DNA of 64,000 nt from Pseudonocardia sp. (GTDB taxonomy: Bacteria > Actinomycetota > Actinomycetes > Mycobacteriales > Pseudonocardiaceae): positions 1 through 64,000 of the forward strand of contig JAFASX010000120.1 of the NCBI GenBank assembly GCA_019244295.1, given 5' to 3'. Positions 1 through 11,213 of this stretch are shown piece by piece. Under the pieces are notes generated by a model, which searched no databases, was not told the origin of the DNA, and saw nothing but the letters and a program-made list of their open reading frames with translations. Positions within the stretch are counted from its first letter, which is position 1; each line of letters starts with the position of its first letter. Position numbers and translations under genes: made by a program.

Positions 1-3000
1 TTGTGGGAGCTTGATTCCGGGATGGCCGGGGGGTTGTCGGAGGTTGATCGGCGTCGCATCGCCCGGCTCGGTCTGCGGCCCCTGCGAGTCGCCGAAGCCC
101 TCGCTGCGTTCGACGCGGCCACCGCATCCACCGAGCCTGTGCTGGCCGTGACCGGGGTGGACCGCGTGGCGCTGCGGACCGGCGCGTACATCCCGGCAGT
201 GCTGCGCGACCTCGTGCCTCGGCGCCGGGAGACGCGCCCGTCACCGGTGGCCGGCCGGCTGCCTGCGCTCCCCGAGGCCGACCGGTCACGTGCCTTGCAG
301 GAGTTAGTGCGTACCCATGCCGCCGCCGTCCTAGGGCACCCTGACCCGTCCGGCATCGGAGCTAACAGGCCGTTCACCGAGTTGGGTTTCGACTCGCTCA
401 CCGCCGTGGAGCTGCGCAACCAGCTTGCCACCGCGACCGGGCGGCGACTGCCTACCACACTGGTGTTCGACCACCCGACGCCCGCTGCGCTCGCCGCGCA
501 CCTGGCGGGCGCGATGGTGCCCTCGGCTCCGCCGGCGCGGGAGCGACCCGTCGACGAGCCGGTCGCGATCATCGCGATGGCCTGCCGCTACCCCGGTGGC
601 GTGCGGTCGCCGGAGGATCTGTGGCGGCTGGTTGCCGGCGAGGTGGACGCGATCGGCGAGTTCCCGGCCAACCGGGGATGGGATCTCGGGCGGCTCTACC
701 ACCCGGATCCCGGCCACGTGGGCACCAGCTACACCCGCAACGGCGGTTTCCTGCATGACGCGGACCTGTTCGATGCGGAGTTTTTCGGCATGTCCCCTCG
801 GGAGGCGCTGGCCACCGATCCGCAACAGCGGCTGTTGTTGGAGGTCGCGTGGGAAGCGCTGGAACGCGCCGGGATCAACCCCCGGTTGGTTCGCGGCACC
901 AGGACCGGTGTCTTCGCCGGACTCATGTACCACGACTACGGGACCGGCGGCGCAACCCCACCGGACGTGGAGGGCTACCTCGCGGGCGGCACGGCGGGCA
1001 GCGTCGCGTCTGGACGGGTGGCCTATGCGCTAGACCTGCAAGGCCCCGCGATCACGGTGGACACCGCCTGCTCCTCGTCCCTGGTGACGCTGCACCTCGC
1101 GGCGGTCGCGCTGCGGCGCGGGGAATGCGACCTGGCATTGGCCGGCGGCGCGACCGTCATGGCCAGCCCAGCGGCGTATGTGGAGTTCTCCCGTCAGCGG
1201 GCGCTTGCCCCCGATGGGCGGTGCAAACCGTTCGCCGCCGCCGCCAATGGCACAGGCTGGTCGGAGGGCATCGGCCTGCTGCTGGTTGAACGCCTGTCCG
1301 ACGCCATCCGCAACGGGCGCGACGTGCTGGCTGTGGTGCGTGGCACTGCGGTCAACCAGGACGGCAGGTCCAACGGGTTGACGGCCCCGAACGGCCCGGC
1401 GCAGCGGAACGTCATCCATCAGGCGCTCGCCGACGCCCGGCTTGAGCCGGCCGATGTGGATGCCGTCGAGGCGCACGCCACCGGTACGACGCTAGGGGAC
1501 CCGATCGAGGCCGAGGCGCTGATCGCGGCGTACGCGGACCGGGAGCAGCCGCTGTGGCTGGGGTCGTTGAAGTCCAACCTCGGCCACACCCAGGCCGCGG
1601 CGGGCGTGGGCGGTGTGATCAAGATGGTGGAGGCGATGCGGCACGGCGTGCTGCCGCGCAGCCTGCATATCGACCGTCCGACACCCCACGTGGACTGGTC
1701 GTCGGGGAAGGTACGGCTGCTCACCGAGGCGCGGGAATGGCTGCGGGCCGGGCGTCCTCGGCGGGCTGCGGTGTCCTCGTTCGGCATCAGCGGCACCAAC
1801 GCGCACGTTATCCTGGAGGAGTTTCCCGCACCCACCGAGAAGCAGGAGCCTGCGCGGACACCGGTCCCTGTGGTGGTGTCCGCGCGCACCTCCGAAGCGC
1901 TGCGGCAGCAGCTCGACCGCCTCGCGGAGGTGGCCGCGTCGATCAGGGACGTGACGTTCACGCTCGGCACCGGGCGCGTGTTGTGGGAGCACCGCGCGGT
2001 GGTCGTCGCGGAGCAGGCTCGCGACCTGCGGTCGGCCACCGAGCTGCCGACCCCCAGGGACGGCAGGCTGGCGTTCGTCTTCACCGGCCAGGGATCCCAG
2101 AGCCCAGGCATGGGCGGCGAGCTCGCGCGCGCATTCCCTGAATTCGCCAGCGCGCTGGACGAGGTATGCGCGCACTTCAAGGCCCTGTCGCGGGAGGTGA
2201 TCGCCGCTGGGGAAGGGCTGGACGAGACTGGCATGGCCCAACCCGCAATCTTCGCGGTGGAGGTGGCGCTGTTCCGGCTGCTGGAGCGCTGGGGCGTGCG
2301 GCCGGACGTGCTGGTCGGGCACTCCATCGGCGAGATCGCGGCCGCGCATGTCGCCGGAGTGCTCTCGCTGGCGGATGCGGCCACCCTCGTGGCGGCTCGT
2401 GGCAGGCTGATGCAGCAGTTGCCCAGAGGCGGGGCCATGGTCGCGGTGCAGGCCGGCGAGGACGAGCTGGACCTGCCCGCGCAGGTGGCGATCGCGGCGG
2501 TCAACGGGCCGCGCTCCGTAGTGCTCTCCGGCCCCGCCTCGGCGCTGGAGGACTACCTTGCGGCCCTTCCGCACCGGGCCACCCGGCTCGCGGTGAGCCA
2601 CGCGTTCCACTCGCCGCTGATGGAGCCGATGCTGGACGACTTCCGTGCCGTGGCACGGGGCCTGACCTACCGTGAGCCCACCGTCCCTGCGGTCTCCACG
2701 GTCACCAGCGGCGGCGCTGAGCTGTGGACGGACCCCGAGTACTGGGTCCGGCACGTCCGGGAGCCGGTCCGCTTCGCCGACGCCGTCAACGAACTGATCG
2801 GCTCGGGGGCCACCACGTTCGTCGAGGTGGGGCCGGACGCGGTGTTGACCGGTCTGCTCGCCAGGGCGTTGCCCGATGACGGCTACGCGGCGCTGCCCAT
2901 GCTCCGGCGCGGGCACTCCGAGCAGCGTACGGTCGCCTCGCTCTTCGGCCACCTGTACGCCAGGGGAGTGCCCGTCGACTGGACGGTGTTCCCCGGCCGC

Positions 3001-5016
3001 AGGGTCGTGCTGCCCACCTACCCTTTCCAGCGCGAGCGCTACTGGCTTGTGCCACGCAGGCGCGCCGACGGCGGGCATCCGGTGCTCGACGCGCCGGTGC
3101 CGGTGGCGGGCACGGGCGAGGTGCTGTTCACCGGGCTGGCCACCGAGCCAGTCACCGGGACCGGCGTGGCCGGCCTGGTGTGGCATGCAGGCCGCGAGGT
3201 CGGCTGTCCGGTCGTGGACCTGGAGGTCTTCGGGTTGCCGGAGGGCACTCCCATTCGGCTCCAGGTGAAGGCAGGTGGCCCAGGGGACGGTGGCGTGCGC
3301 CCGGTGACGGTGTACGCCGAGGTGGATGGCGAGTGGGTTGAGCATGCCCGCGGCACGCTCAACCCGGGGCCGGTGCTCGACGTAGACATCGACCTCGGGT
3401 TGCTGCCGGTCGAGGAGGGACTGGACGCGGCGGTGTGGCGAGGGCTGCGGGCGACCGCCCCGGGAACCGCGGCGCGGGCGGATGGCATGGTCTTCCGAGA
3501 CGAGGCTGGGCGTGAGGTTGCCAGGGTCGACTCGGTCTCCTGCCGCGTGCTGCGTGGGACCGCCGTGCTGCATGCGGTCGAGTGGGCGCCGGTGGAGCTG
3601 CCGGACGTGGCCGGCCCCGAGCCGACCGTGATCCGCGTCGACGCGGGCGATGACCCGGTGGCCACCGCGCGTGCCGCCACTCGGCGGGTGCTGGCCGAGC
3701 TGCGCGCCCGGGCCACTGACGACAGCAGCGTCGTGGTGCTCACCGGTGACCCGGCCGACCCCGGCGTCGCCGCCGTGTGGGGGTTCGTCCGAGCCGCCCA
3801 GTTGGAGGCTCCTGACCGGATTGTGCTCGTCGGCGCGGACGAGCCACCGGCTGGCTTGGCTGGCGTCGTTGCCTCCGGCGAGCCGCAGGTGCTGCTGCGT
3901 GGTGGAGCCGCGTTCGTGCCGCGACTGGCCCGTGTGGCGCAGTCGGAGAGCCCGGTCGACCTCGGCGACGGTGTCGTCCTGGTCACCGGCGAGCAGGCCC
4001 CTCAGCTGGCCCGGCATCTGGCCACCGAGCACGGAATGGATGCCAGGGCGCACGCCGAGCAGGGAGAGCGGGTGACGGCGGTCGTACACACGGTCAGCTC
4101 GGTACGCAGCGCGGTGCTGGCCTCCCTGGACGACCGGGACCTGGACGACGCCGTGACGGCCGAGGTCGACTACGCATGGCGGCTGCACGAGCAGACCTCC
4201 GTGCCGCTGGTGCTGGTGTCCTCGGTCGACGGTGTGGTGGGTGCGGTGGGGCAGGCGCACCACGCGGCGTCCAGCGCCTTCCTGGGCGCGCTGGCCCGGC
4301 TCCGAGGGAATCAGGGGAAGCCCGGCTTCGCCATCGCCTGGACCGGTGACCTCGCGGCTTTCGATGCCGCGCTGGCCGCCGGTCTGCCCGAGGTGGTGGC
4401 CGCGCCGGCGGCTGATTTGCGGCCTCCGGGACCGGTGCCGCCGATCCTGCGTGGCCTGGTCCGCGAGGCCCGGACGGTGTCGTTGGCCGAGCGGGTGGAT
4501 GGCCTCGACGAAGCCGGCCGGCTCCGCGTGGTGCTGGGCATCGTTCGCGCCGAGGTCGCCGCCGTGCTCGGCCACGGTGACCCGCGCCGGGTCAACCCCA
4601 GCCGAGAGTTCATCGAGCTGGGATTTGACTCCCTCACCGCGGTGGACCTGCGCAACCGGCTGTCCGCCGCGACGGGGATCCGGTTGGCGGCGACGTTGGT
4701 CTTCGACCACCCCACACCTTCCGCGCTGGCCGAGGCGCTCACGGGCCGGCTGACGACCAACCACAGCGCGCCGCCGTTGCCGGCCGAGCTGGACCAGCTG
4801 GAGGCCGTGCTGGCGCGGGTGGACCGGGGTGACAAGCGGCGAGACGAGATCACCGCCCGGCTGCGCTCACTGCTGTCGCGGTGGAGTGAACCCGCCGTGC
4901 CCCGCCAGCGGCCCGACGTCGCCGCCACACTGAGGGCCGCGTCCGTCGAAGAGCTGTTCGACCTGATTGACAACCAACTGGGGCCGCGCCACGCGGTGAC
5001 CGGTAACGGTGGCTGA
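1..5016 (+). CDS. Modular type I polyketide synthase, 5'-truncated: KR end-ACP-KS-AT-(decayed DH)-(decayed KR)-ACP-docking
   Basis: The reading frame is open at the window edge, so the N-terminus is missing. It opens with the end of a KR (to about residue 60). Then come an ACP (Ser132 in LGFDSL), a KS at about 185-608 with an intact C357/H492/H529 triad, and an AT at about 690-1000 (GHSIGE, Ser775). The AT motif HAFH (867-870) is the malonyl-CoA signature. From about 1026 a DH-like start lacks the HxxxGxxxxP motif. The following KR-like part lacks the glycine-rich NADPH loop and has His1421 where the catalytic Tyr belongs. A second ACP (Ser1544) and a C-terminal docking segment (about 1590-1671) follow. 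The extension module should therefore leave a beta-ketone. The next gene starts 11 bases downstream, so the two are very likely co-translated partners. Confidence 0.95.
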   Translation: MWELDSGMAGGLSEVDRRRIARLGLRPLRVAEALAAFDAATASTEPVLAVTGVDRVALRTGAYIPAVLRDLVPRRRETRPSPVAGRLPALPEADRSRALQELVRTHAAAVLGHPDPSGIGANRPFTELGFDSLTAVELRNQLATATGRRLPTTLVFDHPTPAALAAHLAGAMVPSAPPARERPVDEPVAIIAMACRYPGGVRSPEDLWRLVAGEVDAIGEFPANRGWDLGRLYHPDPGHVGTSYTRNGGFLHDADLFDAEFFGMSPREALATDPQQRLLLEVAWEALERAGINPRLVRGTRTGVFAGLMYHDYGTGGATPPDVEGYLAGGTAGSVASGRVAYALDLQGPAITVDTACSSSLVTLHLAAVALRRGECDLALAGGATVMASPAAYVEFSRQRALAPDGRCKPFAAAANGTGWSEGIGLLLVERLSDAIRNGRDVLAVVRGTAVNQDGRSNGLTAPNGPAQRNVIHQALADARLEPADVDAVEAHATGTTLGDPIEAEALIAAYADREQPLWLGSLKSNLGHTQAAAGVGGVIKMVEAMRHGVLPRSLHIDRPTPHVDWSSGKVRLLTEAREWLRAGRPRRAAVSSFGISGTNAHVILEEFPAPTEKQEPARTPVPVVVSARTSEALRQQLDRLAEVAASIRDVTFTLGTGRVLWEHRAVVVAEQARDLRSATELPTPRDGRLAFVFTGQGSQSPGMGGELARAFPEFASALDEVCAHFKALSREVIAAGEGLDETGMAQPAIFAVEVALFRLLERWGVRPDVLVGHSIGEIAAAHVAGVLSLADAATLVAARGRLMQQLPRGGAMVAVQAGEDELDLPAQVAIAAVNGPRSVVLSGPASALEDYLAALPHRATRLAVSHAFHSPLMEPMLDDFRAVARGLTYREPTVPAVSTVTSGGAELWTDPEYWVRHVREPVRFADAVNELIGSGATTFVEVGPDAVLTGLLARALPDDGYAALPMLRRGHSEQRTVASLFGHLYARGVPVDWTVFPGRRVVLPTYPFQRERYWLVPRRRADGGHPVLDAPVPVAGTGEVLFTGLATEPVTGTGVAGLVWHAGREVGCPVVDLEVFGLPEGTPIRLQVKAGGPGDGGVRPVTVYAEVDGEWVEHARGTLNPGPVLDVDIDLGLLPVEEGLDAAVWRGLRATAPGTAARADGMVFRDEAGREVARVDSVSCRVLRGTAVLHAVEWAPVELPDVAGPEPTVIRVDAGDDPVATARAATRRVLAELRARATDDSSVVVLTGDPADPGVAAVWGFVRAAQLEAPDRIVLVGADEPPAGLAGVVASGEPQVLLRGGAAFVPRLARVAQSESPVDLGDGVVLVTGEQAPQLARHLATEHGMDARAHAEQGERVTAVVHTVSSVRSAVLASLDDRDLDDAVTAEVDYAWRLHEQTSVPLVLVSSVDGVVGAVGQAHHAASSAFLGALARLRGNQGKPGFAIAWTGDLAAFDAALAAGLPEVVAAPAADLRPPGPVPPILRGLVREARTVSLAERVDGLDEAGRLRVVLGIVRAEVAAVLGHGDPRRVNPSREFIELGFDSLTAVDLRNRLSAATGIRLAATLVFDHPTPSALAEALTGRLTTNHSAPPLPAELDQLEAVLARVDRGDKRRDEITARLRSLLSRWSEPAVPRQRPDVAATLRAASVEELFDLIDNQLGPRHAVTGNGG

Positions 5017-5027
5017 GGAGAGATTCC

Positions 5028-8000
5028 GTGTCCAACCCCAGGTCCAATGAGGAACGGTTGGTCGACTATCTCAAGTGGGTGATGGCCGACCTGCAGCAGG
5101 CCAAGGAACGGATCGTTGAACTGGAAGAGGGCGCGGCCGAGCCGATCGCCATCGTGGCGATGGCTTGCCGCTACCCCGGTGGGGTTGGCTCGCCGGAGGA
5201 TCTGTGGCGGCTGGTGGAGGCGGGCGGGGACGGGATCACCCCCTGGCCGGAAGACCGGGGCTGGGACAGCGCCCGGCTCTACGACCCCGAGCCAGGCAGA
5301 CCGGGGAGGTCCTACACCAGGGAAGGCGGGTTCATCGACGGCGCGGCCGAGTTCGACGCGGCGTTGTTCGGCATCTCGCCGCGTGAGGCGCAGGCGATGG
5401 ATCCCCAGCAGCGGGTGCTGCTGGAGACAGCGTGGGAGTTGTTCGAGCGCGCCGGCATCGACCCGGCCACGGTGCGGGGGAGCCGCACCGGTGTGTTCGC
5501 GGGCATGGGGGAGCAGAGCTACCTCGGGCTGGCAGGTCCTGAGGAGCTGGAGGGCTTCCTGATGACCGGCAAGCTCAGCAGCGTCGCTTCCGGCCGCATC
5601 GCCTACACCTTCGGCCTGGTCGGGCCTGCGATGACGGTCGACACCGCGTGCTCGTCATCGCTGGTGGCGCTGCATCTGGCGATGCGGTCGCTGCGCGAGG
5701 GGGAGTCGAGTCTGGCCATTGCCGGTGGTTGCACCGTCTACGGATCGCCGATGGGCTTCATCGATTTCTCGCGCCAGCGCGGCCTCGCCCCGGACGGCCG
5801 GTGCAAGTCGTTCGCCGCGGCCGCAGACGGGACTGGCTGGTCGGAGGGCGTGGGGTTGCTGTTGCTGGAGCGGCTCTCCGACGCGCGGTGCAACGGCCAC
5901 CAGGTGCTCGCCCTGGTCCGCGGCACCGCGGTCAACTCTGACGGCGCGTCCAATGGTCTGACCGCGCCGAACGGGCCGGCCCAGGAACGGGTGATCCGGG
6001 CAGCTCTCTTGGACGCTCAGCTGACCACCGAGGACGTCGATGTGGTTGAGGCGCACGGCACTGGCACCAGACTGGGGGATCCGATCGAGGCTCAGGCGCT
6101 GCTGGCGACCTACGGACAGGGCCGGACGCGGCCGCTGCTGCTGGGCTCACTGAAGTCCAACATCGGCCACAGCGTCGCGGCGGCAGGCATCGGCGGGGTC
6201 ATCAAGATGGTGCAGGCGATGCGGCACGGTATCGCGCCCAGGACGCTGCACGTGGACCAGCCGACGCCGGTCGTGGACTGGTCGGCGGGCGCGGTGGAGC
6301 TGCTCACCTTGGCGCGGCCGTGGCCGCGGACTGGCAGGCCGCGCCGCAGCGGCGTATCAGCGTTCGGCGTGAGCGGGACCAACGCCCACGTAGTGCTGGA
6401 ACAGGCTCCCGCCACCGCCGACACCACCCGGGAGGCCGTGTCCCGCGTGGCCGGCCCATACCCGTTCCTGCTGTCGGCCCGCACCCCGGATGCGCTGCGC
6501 GCGCAGGCTCGACGGCTGTGCGAGTTCGTTGCGGCGAACCCGCACGCGCGTCCGCTCGACCTGGCGTTCTCGCTGGCCACTGGCCGCGCGGCGCTGGAAT
6601 ACCGGGCGGTCGTGGTGGCCGGGGATCGAGCTGAGTTGCTGGAGCGACTGGCTGCACCGCCCGCCGCGAGCGTGGGTGGTCACTTCGGCGGCACCGCCTT
6701 CTTGTTCTCCGGCCAGGGGGCGCAGCGAGTGGGCATGGGCGCGGAGCTGAGCGCGCGGTTCCCGGTGTTCGCGGAGGCCTTCGATGAGTTGTGCACGTAT
6801 TTCGAGCCCGGGTTGCCGGAGGTCATCGGCACCGGAGACGGGCTGGACGACACCCGTTGGACCCAGCCCGCGTTGTTCGCCTTCGAGGTCGCTCTGTTCC
6901 GGCTGCTGGAGTCGTGGGGCGTACGGCCGGACTACGTGGCCGGCCACTCGCTGGGGGAGTTGTGCGCTGCCCACGTCGCGGGGGTGCTGTCGGTGGCGGA
7001 CGCCTGTGCGCTGGTCGCCGCGCGTGCCCGGTTGATCGGCCAGCTGCCGCCAGGAGGCGCGATGGTCGCGGTGGCGGCGTCCATCGAGGAGGTCGGGCCG
7101 CTGGTGACCGGGCGGGTGGGCGTGGCGGCCCTCAACGGCCCCGCCGCTCTGGTGCTGTCGGGCGAGGAGGACGAAGTGCTCGCCGCGGCGGAAGTGCTCC
7201 GTGAGCGGGGACGCAAGACTAAGCGGCTCACCGTCAGCCACGCCTTCCACTCCTCGCGCATGGACCCGATCCTCGCCCGGTTCCGCGTCGTCGCGGAACA
7301 GATCGATTACCACACGCCGACCATCCCGGTCGTGTCGAACGTGTCCGGCGCGCTGGCGGGCGAGGAGTTGGCGACTCCGGACTATTGGGTCCGGCACATC
7401 CGGCAGGCCGTCCGGTTTGCTGACTGCGTGCTCGCGCTGGCCGAGGAGGGCGTCACCACGTTCGTCGAGGTGGGGCCGGACACCGCGCTGACCCCGATGG
7501 TGCTGGACATCCTAGACGGCACCGCGCACCAGGCCGTGCCCCTCCAGCGCGCGGGCGCCGGGCTGCTGGACGCGCTCGGCGCCCTGCACAGCCACGGCGT
7601 GCCGGTGGACTGGCGGGCCTACTTCGCGGGAACGGGCGCGCGGCTCGTCGACCTGCCTACCTACCCGTTCCAGCGACAGAGGTTCTGGGCAGAGCGGCGG
7701 GACCCGGCAGACATCGGCGAACTAGGGCTGGCCGGCGCCGACCACCCCCTGATCGGCGCCGCGGTGTCGATCGCGGGAGCGGATGAGATGCTGTTCACAA
7801 GCCGGATATCGGTGCGGACACAGCCATGGTTGGCACAGCACCGGTCGGATGGCCTCGTCGTGCTACCCGAGTCCGCGCTCGTGGAGTTGGCGATCCGCGC
7901 CGGTGACGAGATGGCGGCCTCCCGACTGGCTGAGTTGGAGGTCACCGAGCCTATCGTGCTGTCCGACCGCGAGGCGCTCCAGCTCCAGGTCAAGGTGCGC

Positions 8001-11000
8001 GGCGGCGAGGTGACAGTGCACACGCGGCACGAGGGCGGCGCGTGGACCGCACATGCCCGCGGGCGGCTTGTCGCCGATCACGCCGCGCCGAGCTGGCCGG
8101 ACTGCGGGGACGTCACGGCATGGGCGGAGGTTGCCCTGCCGCCGGAGGTCTCGGCGAGGGACTTCGGACTCCATCCGACATTGCTGGACGCCGCCGTGCG
8201 GAAGTTCGGCGACACGAGGCCGGTTGTCTGGCGCGACGTCCGGCTGTACGCGACCGGAGCCTCGACCCTGCGCGTGCGGCGCACTGAGGACGGCTCGCTG
8301 CACCTTGCCGACCCGGCTGGGCAACTCGTGGCCACCATCGGGGCGATCGAGTGGCACGACACCGAGGGCGTTGACCTGGCCGAAGCAGTCCTGCGGCCGC
8401 TGGACGCGCTGTTCAGAGTCGGCTGGGAACCAGTTCCGGAGTTTCCCCGGTCGGCAGGGGACGCGTCGGCGCGGACGGTGCGATGGCTCGATGCGGGGCT
8501 CCCCGCGCTGCACGAGCGCGCCGCCGCCGCGCTGGCCGACCTGCAGCGGGAGGACACCCGCCTGCTGGTGGTCACCCGCAACGCGGTGGCCGCCTCCGGC
8601 GAGGGCGTGCAGGATGCCGTCGGCTCCGCCCTGTGGGGCTTGGCGCGTTCCGCGCAGTCAGAAGTACCGGGCCGGATCGTCCTGGTGGACGTCGATGGCG
8701 ATCCAGCGTCCGAGACCATGCTCGACGTTGTGCTGCGGTCGGGCGAGCCTCAGGCAGCAGTGCGGCGCGGTGTCGTGTACCTGCCTCGGCTGCGACGGCT
8801 CGCACCGCCCGACGGCCCGGGTTCCCAGGTCGCCCTGCCCGGCTGCTGGGATCCGGACGGCACCGTGCTGATCACCGGCGGCACCGGAACGCTGGGTGCG
8901 ATGGTGGCCCGTCACCTGGTCACCGCGCACGGTGCGCGGCACCTCCTGCTCATCAGCCGCCGGGGCGCCAGCGCACCCGGCGCCGCCGAGCTGTCGGCCG
9001 AGTTGTCGGCGCTCGGCGCGCGGCCGACCATCGCCGCGTGTGATGCCGCCGAGCCTGAGCAGCTGCGGGCCGCTCTGGCAAGCGTGCCCGCCGAGTACCC
9101 GCTGACCGCGGTCGTGCACACCGCTGGCGTGATCGACGACGGGCTGACCACCGACCTGACGCTGCGGCGCCTCAGCGCGGTGCTGCGGCCGAAAGCGGAC
9201 GCGGCCTGGCATCTGCACGAGCTGACCCGGGACTGTCGCCTCTCAGCCTTCGTGCTCTTCTCCTCGGTCGCGGGCGTTATCGGCGGCGCGGGGCAGGGCA
9301 ACTACGCGGCGGCCAATGCCTTCCTGGACGGATTGGCCGAGTACCGTGCCGCGCGGGGCCTGCCTGCGACCTCGATTGCCTGGGGGCTGTGGGCCGAGTC
9401 CAGTGGCATCACCAGCGGGTTGACCGAGTCCGACCGCCAGCGCATCGTCCGCGCCGGCTTCCTCCCAGTGGAGTCCGCACGAGGACTGGCGATGCTGGAC
9501 ACCGCGATGCTCACGGGGGTGCCCGCCGTCGTCGGCGCCCCCGTGAACCTGGCGGCCATGCGGGAGCGGCCGGAACAGATCCCAGTGCTGCTGCGCGACA
9601 TCGCGCGGGCACCCGCGCGCCCGGTGGCGCGGGCGGAGGCGTCCAGCGTCGACCTGGCCGCCCCAGCTGCCATCGTGGGCTTGGTCCGCGCGGAGACGGC
9701 GGCGGTGCTGGGGCACGCCGACGCCAGCACCCTGCCCGACGACCGGTTGTTCCCCGACCTCGGCTTCGACTCGCTGCTGTCGGTGGAGCTGCGTAACCGG
9801 ATCGCCACAGCCACCGGCCTCCGCCTGCCCGCCACGGTCGTGTTCGACCACCCCACCCCCAGCGCGCTCGCGGCATTCCTCCGCGGCGAGCTGTCCGGTA
9901 GGGCGCAGGAGGAGCAGATCGACTACCCGACGGAGGTCACATTGCCGGACGACATCCGCCCTGCGGGGGTCGTCCGCCGCGTCGTGACCGACCCCGAGCA
10001 CATCTTCCTGACCGGCGCAACCGGCTTCCTCGGCGCGTTCCTGCTGCGCGAGCTGCTGCGCACTACCTCGGCCACGGTGTACTGCCTGGTGCGCGCCGAG
10101 GACGAGGCGGAGGGACGCCGCAAGCTGGAGGCCAACCTGCGCTGGTACCGGCTCGCGGGCGACGTGGACCTCACTCGCCTCGTGGTGGTCCCCGGAGACC
10201 TCGCGCAAACCCGGTTGGGTCTGGGCGAGGAGCGGTTCGACGCGCTGGCCGGGCAGGTGGACGTGGTCTACCACTCGGGAGCGACAGTGAACTGGCTGCT
10301 GCCTTACACCCGGTTGAGCGCGGCGAACGTGGTCGGCACACAGGAGGTCCTTCGACTGGCGGCGCGACACCGCACTGTGCCAGTGCACCACGTGTCCACC
10401 ACCGGGGTATTCGCCGGGCCCCGCGTTCCCGGCGTGCCGCTGGCGGTCGCTGACCCGACCGGCCCCGCCAAGGAACTGCCCAGCGGCTACCTGCGCAGCA
10501 AGTGGGTGGCGGAGCAGGTAGTCGCGATGGCTGGCCGGAGCGGGCTGCCTGTCTCGGTGTACCGGATGGATCTGCTGTCCGGCGACCGTTCGAGCGGAGC
10601 GTGCCAGACCCGGGACTTCCTGTGGCTGAGCGTCAAGGGGCTGATCCAGGTGGGAGCGGTGCCCGACACGTTGACCGGATCGGTGCCGATGGTGCCCGTG
10701 GACTACGCGGCCGCCGCCGTGGTCGCGCTCGCGTGCCGCGGCAATGGCACGTTCCACATCTCGAACCCGGGCCGGGCGCAGTGGCGGGACATCGTGGACC
10801 GGCTGCGGGTACGGGGCTACCGGTTGGTGGACATGGACCGGGACGTCTGGCGGCGTACGGTGATGGCCCAGCGAGACAACGCGCTCATCCCGCTTTTCGA
10901 CGCGTTCGACTTGATGATGTCCGACAGCGCCGCGTTCTATCCGTTGGTCGATGTATCCGAGGCGGAGCAGGCGTTGGCGGGCACCGGTGTGGAGTGCGCG

Positions 11001-11132
11001 CCGGTCACCGCAGACCTCATCGACACCTATATCCGGTTCTTCGTCGGGACCGGCTACTTCCCGAAGGCGGGCCGAAGACGACCTAGCCGCGCACCTTCCA
11101 CCCGTGCCCAGGCAGCGGGCCAGGACCGCTAA
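5028..11132 (+). CDS. Terminal polyketide synthase module with reductive release: docking-KS-AT-DH-KR-ACP-thioester reductase
   Basis: A GTG start follows a GGAGAG ribosome site. An N-terminal coiled coil (about 1-38) is the docking partner of the upstream protein. Visible domains are KS (C208, H343, H381), AT with HAFH at 738-741 (malonyl-CoA), DH from about 906, KR (GGTGTLG near 1284, catalytic Tyr1426), ACP (Ser1582) and a C-terminal thioester reductase from about 1655. The DH has HxxxGxxxxP from His938 and Asp1054, but the YGP-containing stretch between them is absent. The KR has VIDD where B-type KRs carry LDD. The reductase has GATGFLG and a Y1821-x3-K1825 pair. Proteins with this C-terminal domain release the chain as an aldehyde or alcohol using NADPH. 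No thioesterase is present. Confidence 0.95.
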   Translation: MSNPRSNEERLVDYLKWVMADLQQAKERIVELEEGAAEPIAIVAMACRYPGGVGSPEDLWRLVEAGGDGITPWPEDRGWDSARLYDPEPGRPGRSYTREGGFIDGAAEFDAALFGISPREAQAMDPQQRVLLETAWELFERAGIDPATVRGSRTGVFAGMGEQSYLGLAGPEELEGFLMTGKLSSVASGRIAYTFGLVGPAMTVDTACSSSLVALHLAMRSLREGESSLAIAGGCTVYGSPMGFIDFSRQRGLAPDGRCKSFAAAADGTGWSEGVGLLLLERLSDARCNGHQVLALVRGTAVNSDGASNGLTAPNGPAQERVIRAALLDAQLTTEDVDVVEAHGTGTRLGDPIEAQALLATYGQGRTRPLLLGSLKSNIGHSVAAAGIGGVIKMVQAMRHGIAPRTLHVDQPTPVVDWSAGAVELLTLARPWPRTGRPRRSGVSAFGVSGTNAHVVLEQAPATADTTREAVSRVAGPYPFLLSARTPDALRAQARRLCEFVAANPHARPLDLAFSLATGRAALEYRAVVVAGDRAELLERLAAPPAASVGGHFGGTAFLFSGQGAQRVGMGAELSARFPVFAEAFDELCTYFEPGLPEVIGTGDGLDDTRWTQPALFAFEVALFRLLESWGVRPDYVAGHSLGELCAAHVAGVLSVADACALVAARARLIGQLPPGGAMVAVAASIEEVGPLVTGRVGVAALNGPAALVLSGEEDEVLAAAEVLRERGRKTKRLTVSHAFHSSRMDPILARFRVVAEQIDYHTPTIPVVSNVSGALAGEELATPDYWVRHIRQAVRFADCVLALAEEGVTTFVEVGPDTALTPMVLDILDGTAHQAVPLQRAGAGLLDALGALHSHGVPVDWRAYFAGTGARLVDLPTYPFQRQRFWAERRDPADIGELGLAGADHPLIGAAVSIAGADEMLFTSRISVRTQPWLAQHRSDGLVVLPESALVELAIRAGDEMAASRLAELEVTEPIVLSDREALQLQVKVRGGEVTVHTRHEGGAWTAHARGRLVADHAAPSWPDCGDVTAWAEVALPPEVSARDFGLHPTLLDAAVRKFGDTRPVVWRDVRLYATGASTLRVRRTEDGSLHLADPAGQLVATIGAIEWHDTEGVDLAEAVLRPLDALFRVGWEPVPEFPRSAGDASARTVRWLDAGLPALHERAAAALADLQREDTRLLVVTRNAVAASGEGVQDAVGSALWGLARSAQSEVPGRIVLVDVDGDPASETMLDVVLRSGEPQAAVRRGVVYLPRLRRLAPPDGPGSQVALPGCWDPDGTVLITGGTGTLGAMVARHLVTAHGARHLLLISRRGASAPGAAELSAELSALGARPTIAACDAAEPEQLRAALASVPAEYPLTAVVHTAGVIDDGLTTDLTLRRLSAVLRPKADAAWHLHELTRDCRLSAFVLFSSVAGVIGGAGQGNYAAANAFLDGLAEYRAARGLPATSIAWGLWAESSGITSGLTESDRQRIVRAGFLPVESARGLAMLDTAMLTGVPAVVGAPVNLAAMRERPEQIPVLLRDIARAPARPVARAEASSVDLAAPAAIVGLVRAETAAVLGHADASTLPDDRLFPDLGFDSLLSVELRNRIATATGLRLPATVVFDHPTPSALAAFLRGELSGRAQEEQIDYPTEVTLPDDIRPAGVVRRVVTDPEHIFLTGATGFLGAFLLRELLRTTSATVYCLVRAEDEAEGRRKLEANLRWYRLAGDVDLTRLVVVPGDLAQTRLGLGEERFDALAGQVDVVYHSGATVNWLLPYTRLSAANVVGTQEVLRLAARHRTVPVHHVSTTGVFAGPRVPGVPLAVADPTGPAKELPSGYLRSKWVAEQVVAMAGRSGLPVSVYRMDLLSGDRSSGACQTRDFLWLSVKGLIQVGAVPDTLTGSVPMVPVDYAAAAVVALACRGNGTFHISNPGRAQWRDIVDRLRVRGYRLVDMDRDVWRRTVMAQRDNALIPLFDAFDLMMSDSAAFYPLVDVSEAEQALAGTGVECAPVTADLIDTYIRFFVGTGYFPKAGRRRPSRAPSTRAQAAGQDR

Positions 11133-11213
11133 CCGGAAAATAAGCCGGGTACGGGCGAACGGAACCGCCGGTTTGCCGGGAGGGTGCTGACGAGTCGGGG
11201 ACGGGGAGATAAC

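Noticed and set aside
1492..4764. A 1090-codon open frame on the minus strand inside the first synthase gene
   Set aside because: It is a shadow of the very GC-rich synthase frame; its translation is an Arg/Gln/His-rich string with no domain, while the plus strand has clear KS, AT and ACP motifs.
9243..10757. A 504-codon minus-strand open frame in the second synthase gene
   Set aside because: Same cause: mirror frame of the KR-ACP-reductase coding region, no recognisable motif.
11133..11213. Possible terminator between the synthase and SARP genes
   Set aside because: Only a five-base stem (AACCG/CGGTT) without a T-run is present; too weak to call.
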